From NCBI GenBank assembly GCA_025699005.1, contig JAILWI010000001.1:434001-498000 (forward strand): a DNA stretch of 64,000 bases, written 5' to 3'. Positions 40,919-49,253 of the stretch are shown one piece after another (positions within the stretch are counted from its first letter, which is position 1; every line of letters begins with the position of its first letter). The notes beneath the pieces were generated by a model that had not been told where the DNA came from, made no database searches, and worked only from the letters and a program-made list of their open reading frames with translations. Source of the DNA: Chloroflexota bacterium (GTDB taxonomy: Bacteria > Chloroflexota > Limnocylindria > QHBO01). The position numbers and the translations under genes are program-made.

Positions 40919-41061
40919 CCCGGGCGTCAGTCGGGGAGTCGGTGGTCCCGCACGTCATCTAGGCTGCAGGGCAGGATTAACGCGTGCGGCATCCAGAAAG
41001 ACGCCGAGCGTATTTCCGAATCGACCGTCGGCATCAATGAGAACCCGCAGCACCTGGAGCT

Positions 41062-42645
41062 TCACCGGCGAAGACGGTCGGTGATCTCGAAGAAGTCATA
41101 GAAGTGATCGAGATCCACGTGAGCCCACGTCCGATCCGGCAGGAGTGTGAAATCGGTCCCGAAGCGCGCGTTGAAGATGATGCGGAATGCATTGACCGGC
41201 GTGAGTCGATCGTGGAAGCCCTCGGCGTCGAGGTCGGCGTTGGGCACCCGCATCGCGAAGAGAATTCCGAACTTCTCCTCCAGCTCGGCGTCCGTTGCCT
41301 CGTGCCAGGAGAATCCCCATTCGTCGGCGCGGTAGCGTGCGGGAAACGGCCCCTCGTCGGACTGCAGCATGATGATGGAGTCGGGGCCCGACTCGGCGAG
41401 TATGCGATCGACGAGGTCGAGCATCCTGCTGTTTGCGAAGCTGAGCTGCCGGCGATAGCTCTCGAGCTGGCCCTGCTGGGCGACTTGCTCGCGATTCATG
41501 AACGAGCCGTCGCTGTCGAAGACGTACGGATCGTGCGGGATGAGCAGATGAGCGAAGACGTATTTCGGTGAGGCCGTAGCGGGGATCTCGTCGAGGCGTT
41601 CGAGAGCATATTCGGTGTGGCTGCGAAGTACCTGCCAATCCCACGGGTCGGTGGGCGCAACGCCGGGTTCAGACACCGCACGCAGGATCGTGGTCTGAGC
41701 AAGCGCCGAGCTGAACTCGTCCTGCCCCTCGTAGTGGAACGTCCGATCGGCGCCCACGTTGGTCACCGAGGGAGGCCACCAGTTCGAGACGTGGAGGTAC
41801 CGGTAGCCGAGCTCCTTGAGAGCGGATGGGACAGCCAGATGCTCCCGCAGCGCTCGGTGAATCGGCTCACGGTCCTTGCCGCTTGAAGCCTCCCCTCGGA
41901 GGGCCTCGGCATCCACGAACTCGACGTTCAGCGAGCTGGCGAGTGACAGCGGCGTCTTGATGTAGTTGCTGTGAGCGTGGCGCGCAATCCGAAATCCGCG
42001 CGCCTCGAGCGCGGTCAGGAAGGGCTCGTTGTCGAAGTCGTACGTCTCCGCGAGCGCCGTCGGGCTCGCATACCGGTCGAGGATGATGTAGTAGACGTCA
42101 GGCAGTCGCTCATTCGGCGGCGGATCCAGCTCGATCGGTGTGAGATCGGCCTGGGGCGGCTCCACGGAACCGAGAGCGACCATCGTGCCGGCCACGCCCC
42201 AGACATTGAGGAGCAGGGCGATCCCGGCCACGACGTTAAGGACACGCGTGGCCATCCGGGAGTTTCGTCCGAAGCGCCAGGCCAGGCCGAGGCCGATCAG
42301 CACAAGCGCCGCCCACGCCGCGATGAGCGGCCATTGGCTGTCGAAGAGCCCCCCGACTGCGTTCCACGCGTGTCCGTACCCGAAGAACCCGATCACGAGG
42401 ACGCTGGTCAGCATCGCCGCCAGCCGCCAGCTTCCGAGAGCGAGGTAGAGGATGAGCATCTCGGCCAATGCGGCTCCGACCGCCACCCCGAGCGGAAGCC
42501 ACAGCGGCTCGAGGCTGACCTGCTCCGCGGCATTGTTCGCGAACAGGAAGATCACCGGGTAGGCGGCGATCAGCAGTGGATGGATCGGAGTCGCGCCCCA
42601 GTCGATCCGCTCACGGTGGCCCCGACGCCGCTGTGCGGGTAACAT
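41062..42645 (-). CDS. membrane-anchored alkaline-phosphatase-superfamily (sulfatase/phosphoglycerol-transferase-like) protein
   Basis: 527 residues. Five hydrophobic segments fill about 20-175, then an extracytoplasmic sulfatase-like domain: DVYYIILDRYASPT (metal Asp), HSNYIKTPLSLASSLN with a candidate nucleophilic Thr/Ser, HLLIPHDPYVFD and IIMLQSDEGP. This layout is that of LtaS/OpgB-like enzymes that move phosphoglycerol or phosphoethanolamine groups onto surface polymers; the exact substrate is unknown. The start at 42645 leaves 30 bp to the divergent small gene at 42676. Codon usage looks a little less GC-biased than its neighbours, which may hint at transfer. Confidence 0.82.
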   Translation of the reverse strand: MLPAQRRRGHRERIDWGATPIHPLLIAAYPVIFLFANNAAEQVSLEPLWLPLGVAVGAALAEMLILYLALGSWRLAAMLTSVLVIGFFGYGHAWNAVGGLFDSQWPLIAAWAALVLIGLGLAWRFGRNSRMATRVLNVVAGIALLLNVWGVAGTMVALGSVEPPQADLTPIELDPPPNERLPDVYYIILDRYASPTALAETYDFDNEPFLTALEARGFRIARHAHSNYIKTPLSLASSLNVEFVDAEALRGEASSGKDREPIHRALREHLAVPSALKELGYRYLHVSNWWPPSVTNVGADRTFHYEGQDEFSSALAQTTILRAVSEPGVAPTDPWDWQVLRSHTEYALERLDEIPATASPKYVFAHLLIPHDPYVFDSDGSFMNREQVAQQGQLESYRRQLSFANSRMLDLVDRILAESGPDSIIMLQSDEGPFPARYRADEWGFSWHEATDAELEEKFGILFAMRVPNADLDAEGFHDRLTPVNAFRIIFNARFGTDFTLLPDRTWAHVDLDHFYDFFEITDRLRR

Positions 42646-42675
42646 CCGGCTAACACTACCTGAGGCCCACACGTG

Positions 42676-42861
42676 ATGCCGTTCCTGGCCTACATCGATC
42701 CCGGTTCCGGCAGCATGCTGCTCCAGGTCCTGCTGGCCGGCGCGCTGGCCATCCCGTTCTTCTTCCGTCGCGTGATCAGCGATGGCTGGCATCGGCTGCG
42801 CGGTTCGCGCGACGAGCCGGCGCAGGTCGAGGGCGGCGAGGACGCCAGCACCGATCGCTGA
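42676..42861 (+). CDS. small membrane protein with IDPGSGSMLLQ motif
   Basis: 61 residues: AYIDPGSGSMLLQVLLAGALAIPFF is a motif plus a single membrane helix, followed by a basic RRVISDGWHRLRG and an acidic tail. Short proteins with this IDPGxGS motif recur beside sulfatase-like and methyltransferase genes in several phyla, from memory, without assigned function. A GTG one codon earlier is also possible. Ends 10 nt before the methyltransferase GTG. Confidence 0.72.
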   Translation: MPFLAYIDPGSGSMLLQVLLAGALAIPFFFRRVISDGWHRLRGSRDEPAQVEGGEDASTDR

Positions 42862-42871
42862 GACGTCGACG

Positions 42872-44245
42872 GTGGATCCCGGATCGTTCCGGGATCCATC
42901 CGGCCTCGTCTACCGGCGCGGCGAGGTCCTCTATCGGCAGATCCAGCAGGCGGGCGCCGCCGACTGGAAGGCCTATCTCGACTCCGGGCTGCACGCGAAG
43001 CTCGTGGCGGACCGGCTCATCGTGGAGCACGAAGACGCCTCGATCGAAGAGGCGCTCCTCCCCGGCGCGGTCGCCGTCATTCGGCCACGACGCATCGATC
43101 CGATCAGCTACCCGTACGAGTGGTCGTTCTCCCAGCTGCGTGACGCGGCGCTCCTGACCCTCGAGCTCCAGTCGAGAGCGCTCGACACCGGGATGCGCCT
43201 GAAGGACGCCAGCGCCTACAACATCCAGTTCGACGCCGGCCGTCCGATCCTGATCGACACGCTGAGCTTCGAGGCGGCTCCCGCCACCGAGCCGTGGCCG
43301 GCCTACCGCCAGTTCTGCGAGCATTTCCTGGCTCCCCTGGCCCTCATCGCGCACCGCGACGCTCGCTGCGGCCTCATGCTCCGTGACTTCATCGACGGCA
43401 TCCCGCTCGAGCTGGCGGCCCGACTCCTTCCGGGGCGGACGCGACTGAACATGGGGCTGCTGGCGCACCTCCACCTCCACGCCAGGGCGCAGCGCCGATC
43501 CGCGAACGACCCGCCGCCCACCGACGGCGCGCCACCACCGGTCCGGCGCGTCAGTGAGACGGGCCAGCGTGCCCTGCTCGACTCGTTGCGGCGCACCGTG
43601 GCCGGCTTGCGCTGGAAGCCGGACAGCCACTGGTCCGGCTACGCGACGAGCACCTCGTACTCGGAGGCGGCGACCGCGAGCAAGGGTCGCATCGTTCGCG
43701 AGATGCTCGACGCGGTGGCGGGAAGGCGCGCCTGGGACCTCGGAGCCAACACGGGCGTGTACAGCGCCATGGCCGCCGATGCCGGCTACCGCGTCGTGGC
43801 CTGGGACCAGGACGCCGCCAGTGTCGAGGCTCACTGGCTTCGCGTCCGCGATGGCGCGAGTCCAGCCATCCTGCCGCTCGTCGGCGACCTGTCCAACCCG
43901 TCGCCGGCCCTCGGCTGGGCGCTCGAGGAGCGATCCTCGTTCCTGGATCGCGACGAGCCGGACGTCATCCTCGCGCTCGCCCTCGTCCATCACCTCGCCA
44001 TCGGCAACAACGTGCCACTCGACCGGGTGGCGTCGCTGTTCGGCCGGCTCGCACCGCAGGCCATCGTCGAGTTCGTGCCCAAGGAGGATCCGATGACGCG
44101 CCGGCTGCTGGCCGCGCGTCCCGACATCTTCGGCGGGTACACCCTCGATGGGTTCCGATCCGCGTTCGAGACGACCCATCGCATCGTCCGCGAGGCGCCC
44201 ATCGACGATTCGCCGCGCACGCTGTTCCTGCTCGCTCGACGTTGA
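42872..44245 (+). CDS. class I SAM-dependent methyltransferase with large N-terminal domain
   Basis: 457 residues from a GTG at 42872; the frame runs 90 nt further upstream but that part overlaps the small gene. The N-terminal half (about 1-260) is an unusual domain with FRDPSGLVYRRGEVLYRQI and DASAYNIQFDAGRPILIDTLSFE, reminiscent of a kinase-like fold segment (the N-x-Q-F-D ... ID pattern). The C-terminal half has the SAM loop WDLGANTGVYS, an acidic WDQD and LALALVHHLAIGNN. Related proteins are annotated as nodulation-NoeA-like or polysaccharide-linked methyltransferases. Context suggests surface polymer modification. Confidence 0.8.
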   Translation: MDPGSFRDPSGLVYRRGEVLYRQIQQAGAADWKAYLDSGLHAKLVADRLIVEHEDASIEEALLPGAVAVIRPRRIDPISYPYEWSFSQLRDAALLTLELQSRALDTGMRLKDASAYNIQFDAGRPILIDTLSFEAAPATEPWPAYRQFCEHFLAPLALIAHRDARCGLMLRDFIDGIPLELAARLLPGRTRLNMGLLAHLHLHARAQRRSANDPPPTDGAPPPVRRVSETGQRALLDSLRRTVAGLRWKPDSHWSGYATSTSYSEAATASKGRIVREMLDAVAGRRAWDLGANTGVYSAMAADAGYRVVAWDQDAASVEAHWLRVRDGASPAILPLVGDLSNPSPALGWALEERSSFLDRDEPDVILALALVHHLAIGNNVPLDRVASLFGRLAPQAIVEFVPKEDPMTRRLLAARPDIFGGYTLDGFRSAFETTHRIVREAPIDDSPRTLFLLARR

Positions 44246-44302
44246 TGCGTCGTTGGGCGACCTGCACAGCAACGCGCGTCGACAGGGCCGACGACCAGCC
44301 CG

Positions 44303-44308
44303 TAGGAT
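44303..44308 (+). promoter_or_regulatory. -10-like box of a leaderless promoter (HAD phosphatase)
   Basis: TAGGAT with a 7-nt gap to the ATG at 44316. Confidence 0.5.
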
Positions 44309-44315
44309 CGCGCAC

Positions 44316-45113
44316 ATGACCCGGGAACGGCACAGCTGGCTCATGGACATGGACGGCGTCATCGTGCGCGAGGAGCAGCTCGTGCCCGGCGCGGACCGGT
44401 TCGTGGCACGCCTGGCGGAGACGGGCCATCCGTTCCTGATCCTCACGAACAACTCGATGTTCACGACACGCGACCTGGCGGCGAGGCTCGGCCGTCTCGG
44501 GCTCATGGTCAGTCCCGACCGCATCTGGACGTCGGCCCTCGCCACCGCGAAGTTCCTCGACGATCAGCGGCCGGACGGCAGCGCGTTCGTCATCGGCGAG
44601 GCGGGCCTCACGACGGCGCTCTACGAGGCCGGCTACACGCTGGTCGAGACGGACCCCGACTACGTCGTGCTGGGTGAGACGAGGACCTACAGCTTCGAGC
44701 GCATCGCGAAGGGCATCCAGCTCATCAGCCGCGGCGCGCGCTTCATCGCCACGAACCCCGATCCCACCGGACCGAGCCCGGCCGGTCCGATTCCGGCGAC
44801 TGGGTCGGTCGCCGCGCTCATCTCGGCCGCCACCGGGGTGCAGCCGTACTACATCGGCAAGCCGAACCCGCTGATGATCCGCTCCGCGCTGCGGCAGATC
44901 GGAGCCCACTCCGAGAGCACCGTGATGATCGGCGACCGCATGGACACCGACATCGTCACCGGTCTCGAGGCGGGACTCGAGACCATCCTCGTGCTGACCG
45001 GTATCACCGAGGGCGAGGAGCACGCGCAGCGCTTCAGCTACCTGCCGACCCGGATCGTGGCGTCGGTCGCCGACCTCATCGACGAAATCGAGCCCGTACC
45101 CGCGGAGGGCTAG
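44316..45113 (+). CDS. HAD-IIA family sugar phosphatase (NagD-like)
   Basis: 265 residues. Motif I MDMDGVI (Asp11, Asp13), motif II LTNNS, the conserved YIGKPNPLM and motif IV MIGDRMDTDI are in order, with the C2 cap between. NagD-type enzymes act on nucleotide or sugar phosphates; substrate is unknown here. Shares its TAG stop (CTAG) with the convergent cyclase gene. Confidence 0.9.
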   Translation: MTRERHSWLMDMDGVIVREEQLVPGADRFVARLAETGHPFLILTNNSMFTTRDLAARLGRLGLMVSPDRIWTSALATAKFLDDQRPDGSAFVIGEAGLTTALYEAGYTLVETDPDYVVLGETRTYSFERIAKGIQLISRGARFIATNPDPTGPSPAGPIPATGSVAALISAATGVQPYYIGKPNPLMIRSALRQIGAHSESTVMIGDRMDTDIVTGLEAGLETILVLTGITEGEEHAQRFSYLPTRIVASVADLIDEIEPVPAEG

Positions 45114-46663
45114 GCCACACCCGGGCCCACGAGGTAGTAGGTGTTCATCGGGCCACGCCCTCGCACCTCGATCGACCCGCGTGGCTCGAAGCGGTACCGG
45201 CCCCGGAGACGCTCGTACGTCGACTCCGTGACCTGGATGCGGTCCGGCGTCCCGTGCGACTCCATGCGACTGGCAGTGTTCACCGTCTCGCCCCATACGT
45301 CGTAGATGAACTTCTTGAGCCCGACGACGCCGGCCACCGCCGGACCTACGTGCATCCCGACCCGGATGTGGAGATCCGTGCCGGTCTCGGCGCGGTAGCG
45401 CTCGGTGGCAGCGATCATCTCCAGGCCGACCTCGGCCACCCGGCCGCAGTGGTTCTCCGGGTTCGGCGCCAGGCCGCCGACCACCATGTAGGCGTCGCCG
45501 ATCGTCTTGATCTTCTCCAGTCCATGCTCCTCCGTCAGGTCGTCGAACGTGGAGAAGATGCCGTTGAGCATCTGGACGAGCTCCGCCGGCCCGAGCTTCA
45601 TGCTGAGCTGGCTGAAGGCGACGATATCGGCGAAGAGGACGGTCATCTCGTCCACCCGGTCGGCGATGAGCATCTCCCCGTGGCGCAGCCGCTCCGCGAT
45701 GCTGGCCGGCAGGATGTTGAGGAGAAGCCGCTCGTTCTCGGCGTGCGCCTGCTCCAGCTGCCTCGTGGCCGTGATGTCCGTGCCGTAGAGGTTCGTGAAC
45801 CCGTATTCGTAGACCGCCACCGCCATGAGCGAGTAGATGCGGCCCTCCCATTCACACTCGAGCGTTTCCTGCGTACCGGCGCGGGTCATCTCATCGATGC
45901 GGTCGGCAAGGTCGCGGCCGATCCGCTCACCGACGGACACCCGCAGCGAGCGCAGGACGGGTGCGCTGGCAGGGTTGGCATAGAGGATGGTGCCGCTGGG
46001 ATCGATGCGAACGACCGGGTGCGGATTCTGGTCGGGGAACTTCGTGATGGCCCGGGCCGCGGTGACATCGGCGCCGTAGACGTTCGTGAACCCGAGCTCC
46101 GGGATCGGCACGCAATGGAGGGCGAAGACGCGCCCGGCTCCGGTGACCTCGACCGGCTCGCCCTCGCCGGCTTCGAACGAGATCCGCAGGCTCTCGAGCA
46201 GATCGGCGGGAAGGCGCTGGCCGATGACGAAGCCCATGGCATCGGCGATCGGTCGACTCGCGGGGTTCGCGTAGGTGAGGACGCCATCGACCGTCATGCG
46301 CATGACCGGGTAGGGGTTGCGATCGGGGAACAGGTCCACGGCCTTGCGGGCGCTGATGTCGGTGCCGTAGATCGTGGTGTACCCCAGGTCCTCGGCCCGA
46401 ATGGGCAGGAGCGAGAACGTGCGGTGGCCGCAGGCGAGCTCGACCGGCCTGCCCTCGGCCGCAGCTCGCTGGAGGTCGGCGGCAACCTCGTGGGGCAGGT
46501 GATCGCCGGGCGTGACCTCGAGGTAGGTCACGATCGGATCGCTGGCGGGGTTCGCGTAGATCAGCTCGCCGTCCGCCGTGATCCGCATCACCGGATTCGG
46601 GTTCTCATCCGGGAAGCGGTTCGGGTTGTCAAGACGCGCTGCTGGATCGCCGATCCGGGTCAT
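45110..46663 (-). CDS. class III adenylate/guanylate cyclase with three PAS-like repeats
   Basis: 517 soluble residues. Three tandem PAS-like units of about 95 residues (17-107, 112-203, 209-300) each start with FPDxNPxPVxR and contain DGxLxYANPAS, and each ends (G)YGxDxxxxR. A coiled linker QLEQAHAENERLLLNILP and a class III cyclase domain (from about 338) follow, with metal Asp346 in VLFADIVAF, EKIKTIGDAYM and VWGETVNTASRM. All catalytic positions look intact, so cAMP (or cGMP) synthesis is expected. CGGAGG 5 nt before the ATG fixes the start. The repeated PAS units probably set the sensory range; ligand unknown. Confidence 0.93.
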   Translation of the reverse strand: MTRIGDPAARLDNPNRFPDENPNPVMRITADGELIYANPASDPIVTYLEVTPGDHLPHEVAADLQRAAAEGRPVELACGHRTFSLLPIRAEDLGYTTIYGTDISARKAVDLFPDRNPYPVMRMTVDGVLTYANPASRPIADAMGFVIGQRLPADLLESLRISFEAGEGEPVEVTGAGRVFALHCVPIPELGFTNVYGADVTAARAITKFPDQNPHPVVRIDPSGTILYANPASAPVLRSLRVSVGERIGRDLADRIDEMTRAGTQETLECEWEGRIYSLMAVAVYEYGFTNLYGTDITATRQLEQAHAENERLLLNILPASIAERLRHGEMLIADRVDEMTVLFADIVAFSQLSMKLGPAELVQMLNGIFSTFDDLTEEHGLEKIKTIGDAYMVVGGLAPNPENHCGRVAEVGLEMIAATERYRAETGTDLHIRVGMHVGPAVAGVVGLKKFIYDVWGETVNTASRMESHGTPDRIQVTESTYERLRGRYRFEPRGSIEVRGRGPMNTYYLVGPGVA

Positions 46664-46787
46664 CGGGACCTCCGTGCTCGTCCCCCGGCGGCTCCGCCAC
46701 CTGCCCTGGCCGGCACCCAGCATACCCCACGCTCGCTCGCTCCCCGGGAGGCCAGCCCTGGGCGGCTGACATTGCCAGAATGAGCGA

Positions 46788-47420
46788 ATGGCCACGAAGA
46801 GGGACAAGCACCTGGGCGACGAGCTCGTCGTCGAGCCGCTGACCCCGGACCGGCTTCCGGACCTCGCGCGTCTGTTCGACCAGGGCGGCGATCCGAAGTG
46901 GTGCTGGTGCGCCTGGTACCGCGCCCGGAGCATTGACTTCCGGACGGCCACCGCCGCCGACAATCGCCGTCTCATGGAGTCGTCCGCCCGTGCCGTGATG
47001 GAGCATGGTCGCGCACCGGGGCTCATTGCGTATCGCTCAGGTGAGCCGATCGGCTGGGTCAGTGTCGGTCCGCGCGAGGACTACGAGCGTCTGGAGCACT
47101 CGAGGGTGCTCGGACGCGTGGACGAGCGCCCGGTGTGGTCGATCGTGTGCTTCGTCGTCGCCCGCCGCTCCCGCGGCGAGGGGGTCGCGACGGCCCTCCT
47201 GTCAGCCGCCATCGACTATGCGCGCGACCACGGCGCCACGCTCCTCGAGGCCTACCCGGTCGACACGTCGGATGCACGCGTCCCTGCGGCGACCGCCTTC
47301 AAGGGCACGCTCGGGATGTTCGAGCGAGCGGGCTTCACGGTCGTGGACCGCCGGCGGGCGAGCAACGCGCGTGCCGATCGGCCGATCGTCCGGCGCGCCA
47401 TCCGCCGTCGGCTCAGTTGA
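46788..47420 (+). CDS. GNAT-family N-acetyltransferase
   Basis: 210 residues. The acetyl-CoA loop is RRSRGEGVATALLSAAIDYARDHG at about 125-148, preceded by the beta-4 strand WSIVCFVV. The N-terminal WCWCAWYRAR segment and the overall size match a group annotated as GNAT with a DUF1801-like neighbour in actinobacteria. Substrate unknown. Divergent from the cyclase gene across a 124-bp gap; no clear ribosome site. Confidence 0.82.
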   Translation: MATKRDKHLGDELVVEPLTPDRLPDLARLFDQGGDPKWCWCAWYRARSIDFRTATAADNRRLMESSARAVMEHGRAPGLIAYRSGEPIGWVSVGPREDYERLEHSRVLGRVDERPVWSIVCFVVARRSRGEGVATALLSAAIDYARDHGATLLEAYPVDTSDARVPAATAFKGTLGMFERAGFTVVDRRRASNARADRPIVRRAIRRRLS

Positions 47421-47458
47421 GAAACGGCAGCTCCGCGCGCCGATCTCCGGAAGACCGG

Positions 47459-48184
47459 CTAGTCCGCGACCTCGATCCGGATCCGCTTATTGACTCGGCC
47501 TTTGCTCTCGTAGCCGGTCACCCGCACGCGTCCGATCTCACCGGTGTGCGCCACGTGCGTTCCTCCATCGGCCTGGAGGTCGAGGCCCACGATCTCGATG
47601 GTGCGGACCTCGGTGATTCCCTCGGGCAGCAGGTTGATCTTCGTGCGGACGAGGTCGGGGATCGCGAACGCCTCGTCGCGCGGCAGGACCTTGACGCGAA
47701 TCTCCCGATCGGCCGCGATCTCCTCGTTGACCCGCCGCTCGATCTCGCCGACGAGTTCGCCGGACATCGTCTCGAACTCGAAGTCCATACGTCCCGAGAG
47801 CGGCTCCATGTTGCCGCCGGTGACGGAGGACTGGTGGTCGCGCCACACGACGCCGCACAGGACGTGCAGCGCGGAATGGGTGCGCATGAGCCGATGGCGC
47901 CGCTCCCAGTCGAGCTCGGCCATCACCCGGGTGTCGACGGTGGGGAGCTCCTCGTCCTCCGCGACGGTGTGCCAGACGTCGTCGCCGCGCTTCTTCGCCC
48001 CCGTCACTCGCCAAGAGCCTCCGGCGTCGCCGACGAGCTGGCCCGTGTCGGCGGGCTGGCCGCCCCCGCCGGGATAGAAGACCGTCCTGTCGAGGAGGAC
48101 GGCATGCGCCTCGGGGTCGACCTCGACGACCACGGCCTCGGTCTGGCGGGCGTAGGCATCGGTGTAGCACAGGTTCTCGCTCAC
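47459..48184 (-). CDS. alaX: alanyl-tRNA editing protein AlaX
   Basis: 241-residue free-standing editing domain that hydrolyses Ser- or Gly-tRNA(Ala). The glycine-rich loop PGGGGQPADTG, and the zinc ligands His103 and His107 in RTHSALH are present. The second zinc motif, normally CGGTH, reads DGGTH (206-210), so a Cys ligand is replaced by Asp. Length fits AlaX-M. The start is GTG, and TAGCCT lies 6 nt before it. Confidence 0.9.
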   Translation of the reverse strand: MSENLCYTDAYARQTEAVVVEVDPEAHAVLLDRTVFYPGGGGQPADTGQLVGDAGGSWRVTGAKKRGDDVWHTVAEDEELPTVDTRVMAELDWERRHRLMRTHSALHVLCGVVWRDHQSSVTGGNMEPLSGRMDFEFETMSGELVGEIERRVNEEIAADREIRVKVLPRDEAFAIPDLVRTKINLLPEGITEVRTIEIVGLDLQADGGTHVAHTGEIGRVRVTGYESKGRVNKRIRIEVAD

Positions 48185-48190
48185 GCCCCA

Positions 48191-48196
48191 AGGCTA
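48191..48196 (-). promoter_or_regulatory. -10-like box of a leaderless promoter (alaX)
   Basis: TAGCCT on the minus strand, 6 nt from the GTG at 48184. Confidence 0.5.
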
Positions 48197-48326
48197 ACGC
48201 ACGGTCGGTCGCGCCGGCGGACGAACGAAGATTGAACGTTCGCCGCCGTCGCGTTTCTCATTCAGGGTAGGTGCGCGACGAATCGAGCCGCCAGGCCACC
48301 GCGCGCACCTCACGGGAGGATTCCCC

Positions 48327-48878
48327 ATGATCTCGCGATCCGTTCTTGGACCCAGCACCCGTCGTCTGTCTGCGCTGCTCACCGCGCTGGCGGTGGCGGC
48401 CGCGATCGCCGGCGCGACCTGGATGATCGTCTCGCCCTCGCTCGTACACGCCGAGCACGGCCTGCCGCACGGCACGATCCTCGCCCGAGGTGCGTTCGCC
48501 GCCCCCACCGACGTGAAGATCAAGTCCACGCTCGGCGGCCAGTTCCGCGTCATGAACGTGAAGAACTCGGCCGACGCGATCGTGCAGCAGGTCACCATCG
48601 GCCCGGGAGCCATGACCGGCTGGCACTCGCACCACGGTCCGGTCGTCGTTGTGGTCGCTGAGGGAACGATGACCCTCTACCAGTCGGATGATCCAAGCTG
48701 CACCGGCGAGACCTACTCTGCAGGTCAGGTGTTCGTCGATCCCGGACAGGGCAATGCGCACAACGCGCGGAACGAGGGAAGCACCGGGGTGGTGCTCTAC
48801 GCCACGTACTTCGACGTTCCACCCGGAGCCGGCCCGGGTATTCCTGCCGCCAACCCCGGGACCTGCACCGGGTTCTAG
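48327..48878 (+). CDS. exported cupin-domain protein
   Basis: 183 residues. A signal sequence or anchor (about 12-40, ending VHAEHG) precedes one cupin barrel: motif 1 GAMTGWHSHHGPVVVVVAEGTMTLY and motif 2 VDPGQGNAHNARNEG. Three His in motif 1 fit a metal site. A CTGE/NPGTC cysteine pair could form a disulfide. GGGAGG lies 7 nt before the ATG. The upstream AAGATTGAAC at about 48229 is shared with the sigma-factor genes, and a strong terminator follows. Confidence 0.82.
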   Translation: MISRSVLGPSTRRLSALLTALAVAAAIAGATWMIVSPSLVHAEHGLPHGTILARGAFAAPTDVKIKSTLGGQFRVMNVKNSADAIVQQVTIGPGAMTGWHSHHGPVVVVVAEGTMTLYQSDDPSCTGETYSAGQVFVDPGQGNAHNARNEGSTGVVLYATYFDVPPGAGPGIPAANPGTCTGF

Positions 48879-48901
48879 TGCCCAACCTCGTTCCATCCTC
48901 T

Positions 48902-48934
48902 GAGGCGGCCGTCGGCTGGACCGACGGCCGCCTC
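48902..48934 (+). terminator. strong 14-bp terminator hairpin
   Basis: GAGGCGGCCGTCGG and its exact complement around loop CTGGA, 23 nt after the cupin stop. No T-run, as expected here. Confidence 0.65.
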
Positions 48935-49037
48935 TCGGTGCGACGCATGCCCACCGCGCGTCGCACGTTCAGCCGAGCTGTGGCGCGGCTCTTCGCGACC
49001 CCGTGAATTCGCCGTCCTGCCGGCCGAGGGCGTCACC

Positions 49038-49121
49038 GCAACGGGCGACGCGAAAGCGTTCGACGCCCTGGCGCGAACGGTGGGCGACCGATGCCTGGCG
49101 ATCGCGGTGCGGGTCCTCCGA
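49038..49121 (+). pseudogene. remnant of an ECF sigma factor gene
   Basis: About 84 bp matching 50918-51010 of the downstream ECF gene almost base for base. In the sigma frame it reads GDAKAFDALARTVGDRCLA, against GDAEAFDALARQVGDRCLA in the intact gene. The match stops abruptly after LRG, has no start codon, and a one-base loss near the front. It looks like the leftover of a third sigma gene copy or of a recombination between copies. Confidence 0.7.
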
Positions 49122-49253
49122 GGGTCGCCGGGCCCCATCTCGCGCGGGGATGCGGTGGTGGTTGCGCGGCCGAGGAAGATTGAGTCCGACTCCCGTGTCC
49201 GCTGCCCATACGTGGTGAAGCCGGTTCTCATGACCGGCCGGAGCACGTGAGGC

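Larger units (their letters stand above)
48879..49253. other. 375-bp gap with terminator and decayed sigma-factor fragment
   Basis: Holds the hairpin at 48902-48934 and a fragment at 49038-49121 that copies the start of the ECF gene at 50898. The rest, including AAGATTGAG at about 49177, is the presumed control region of the sigma gene at 49254. No intact gene seen. Confidence 0.6.

Noticed and set aside
40919-41061. Possible tRNA or regulatory RNA in the gap before the sulfatase-like gene
   Set aside because: No cloverleaf, no conserved T-loop sequence and no strong stem found.
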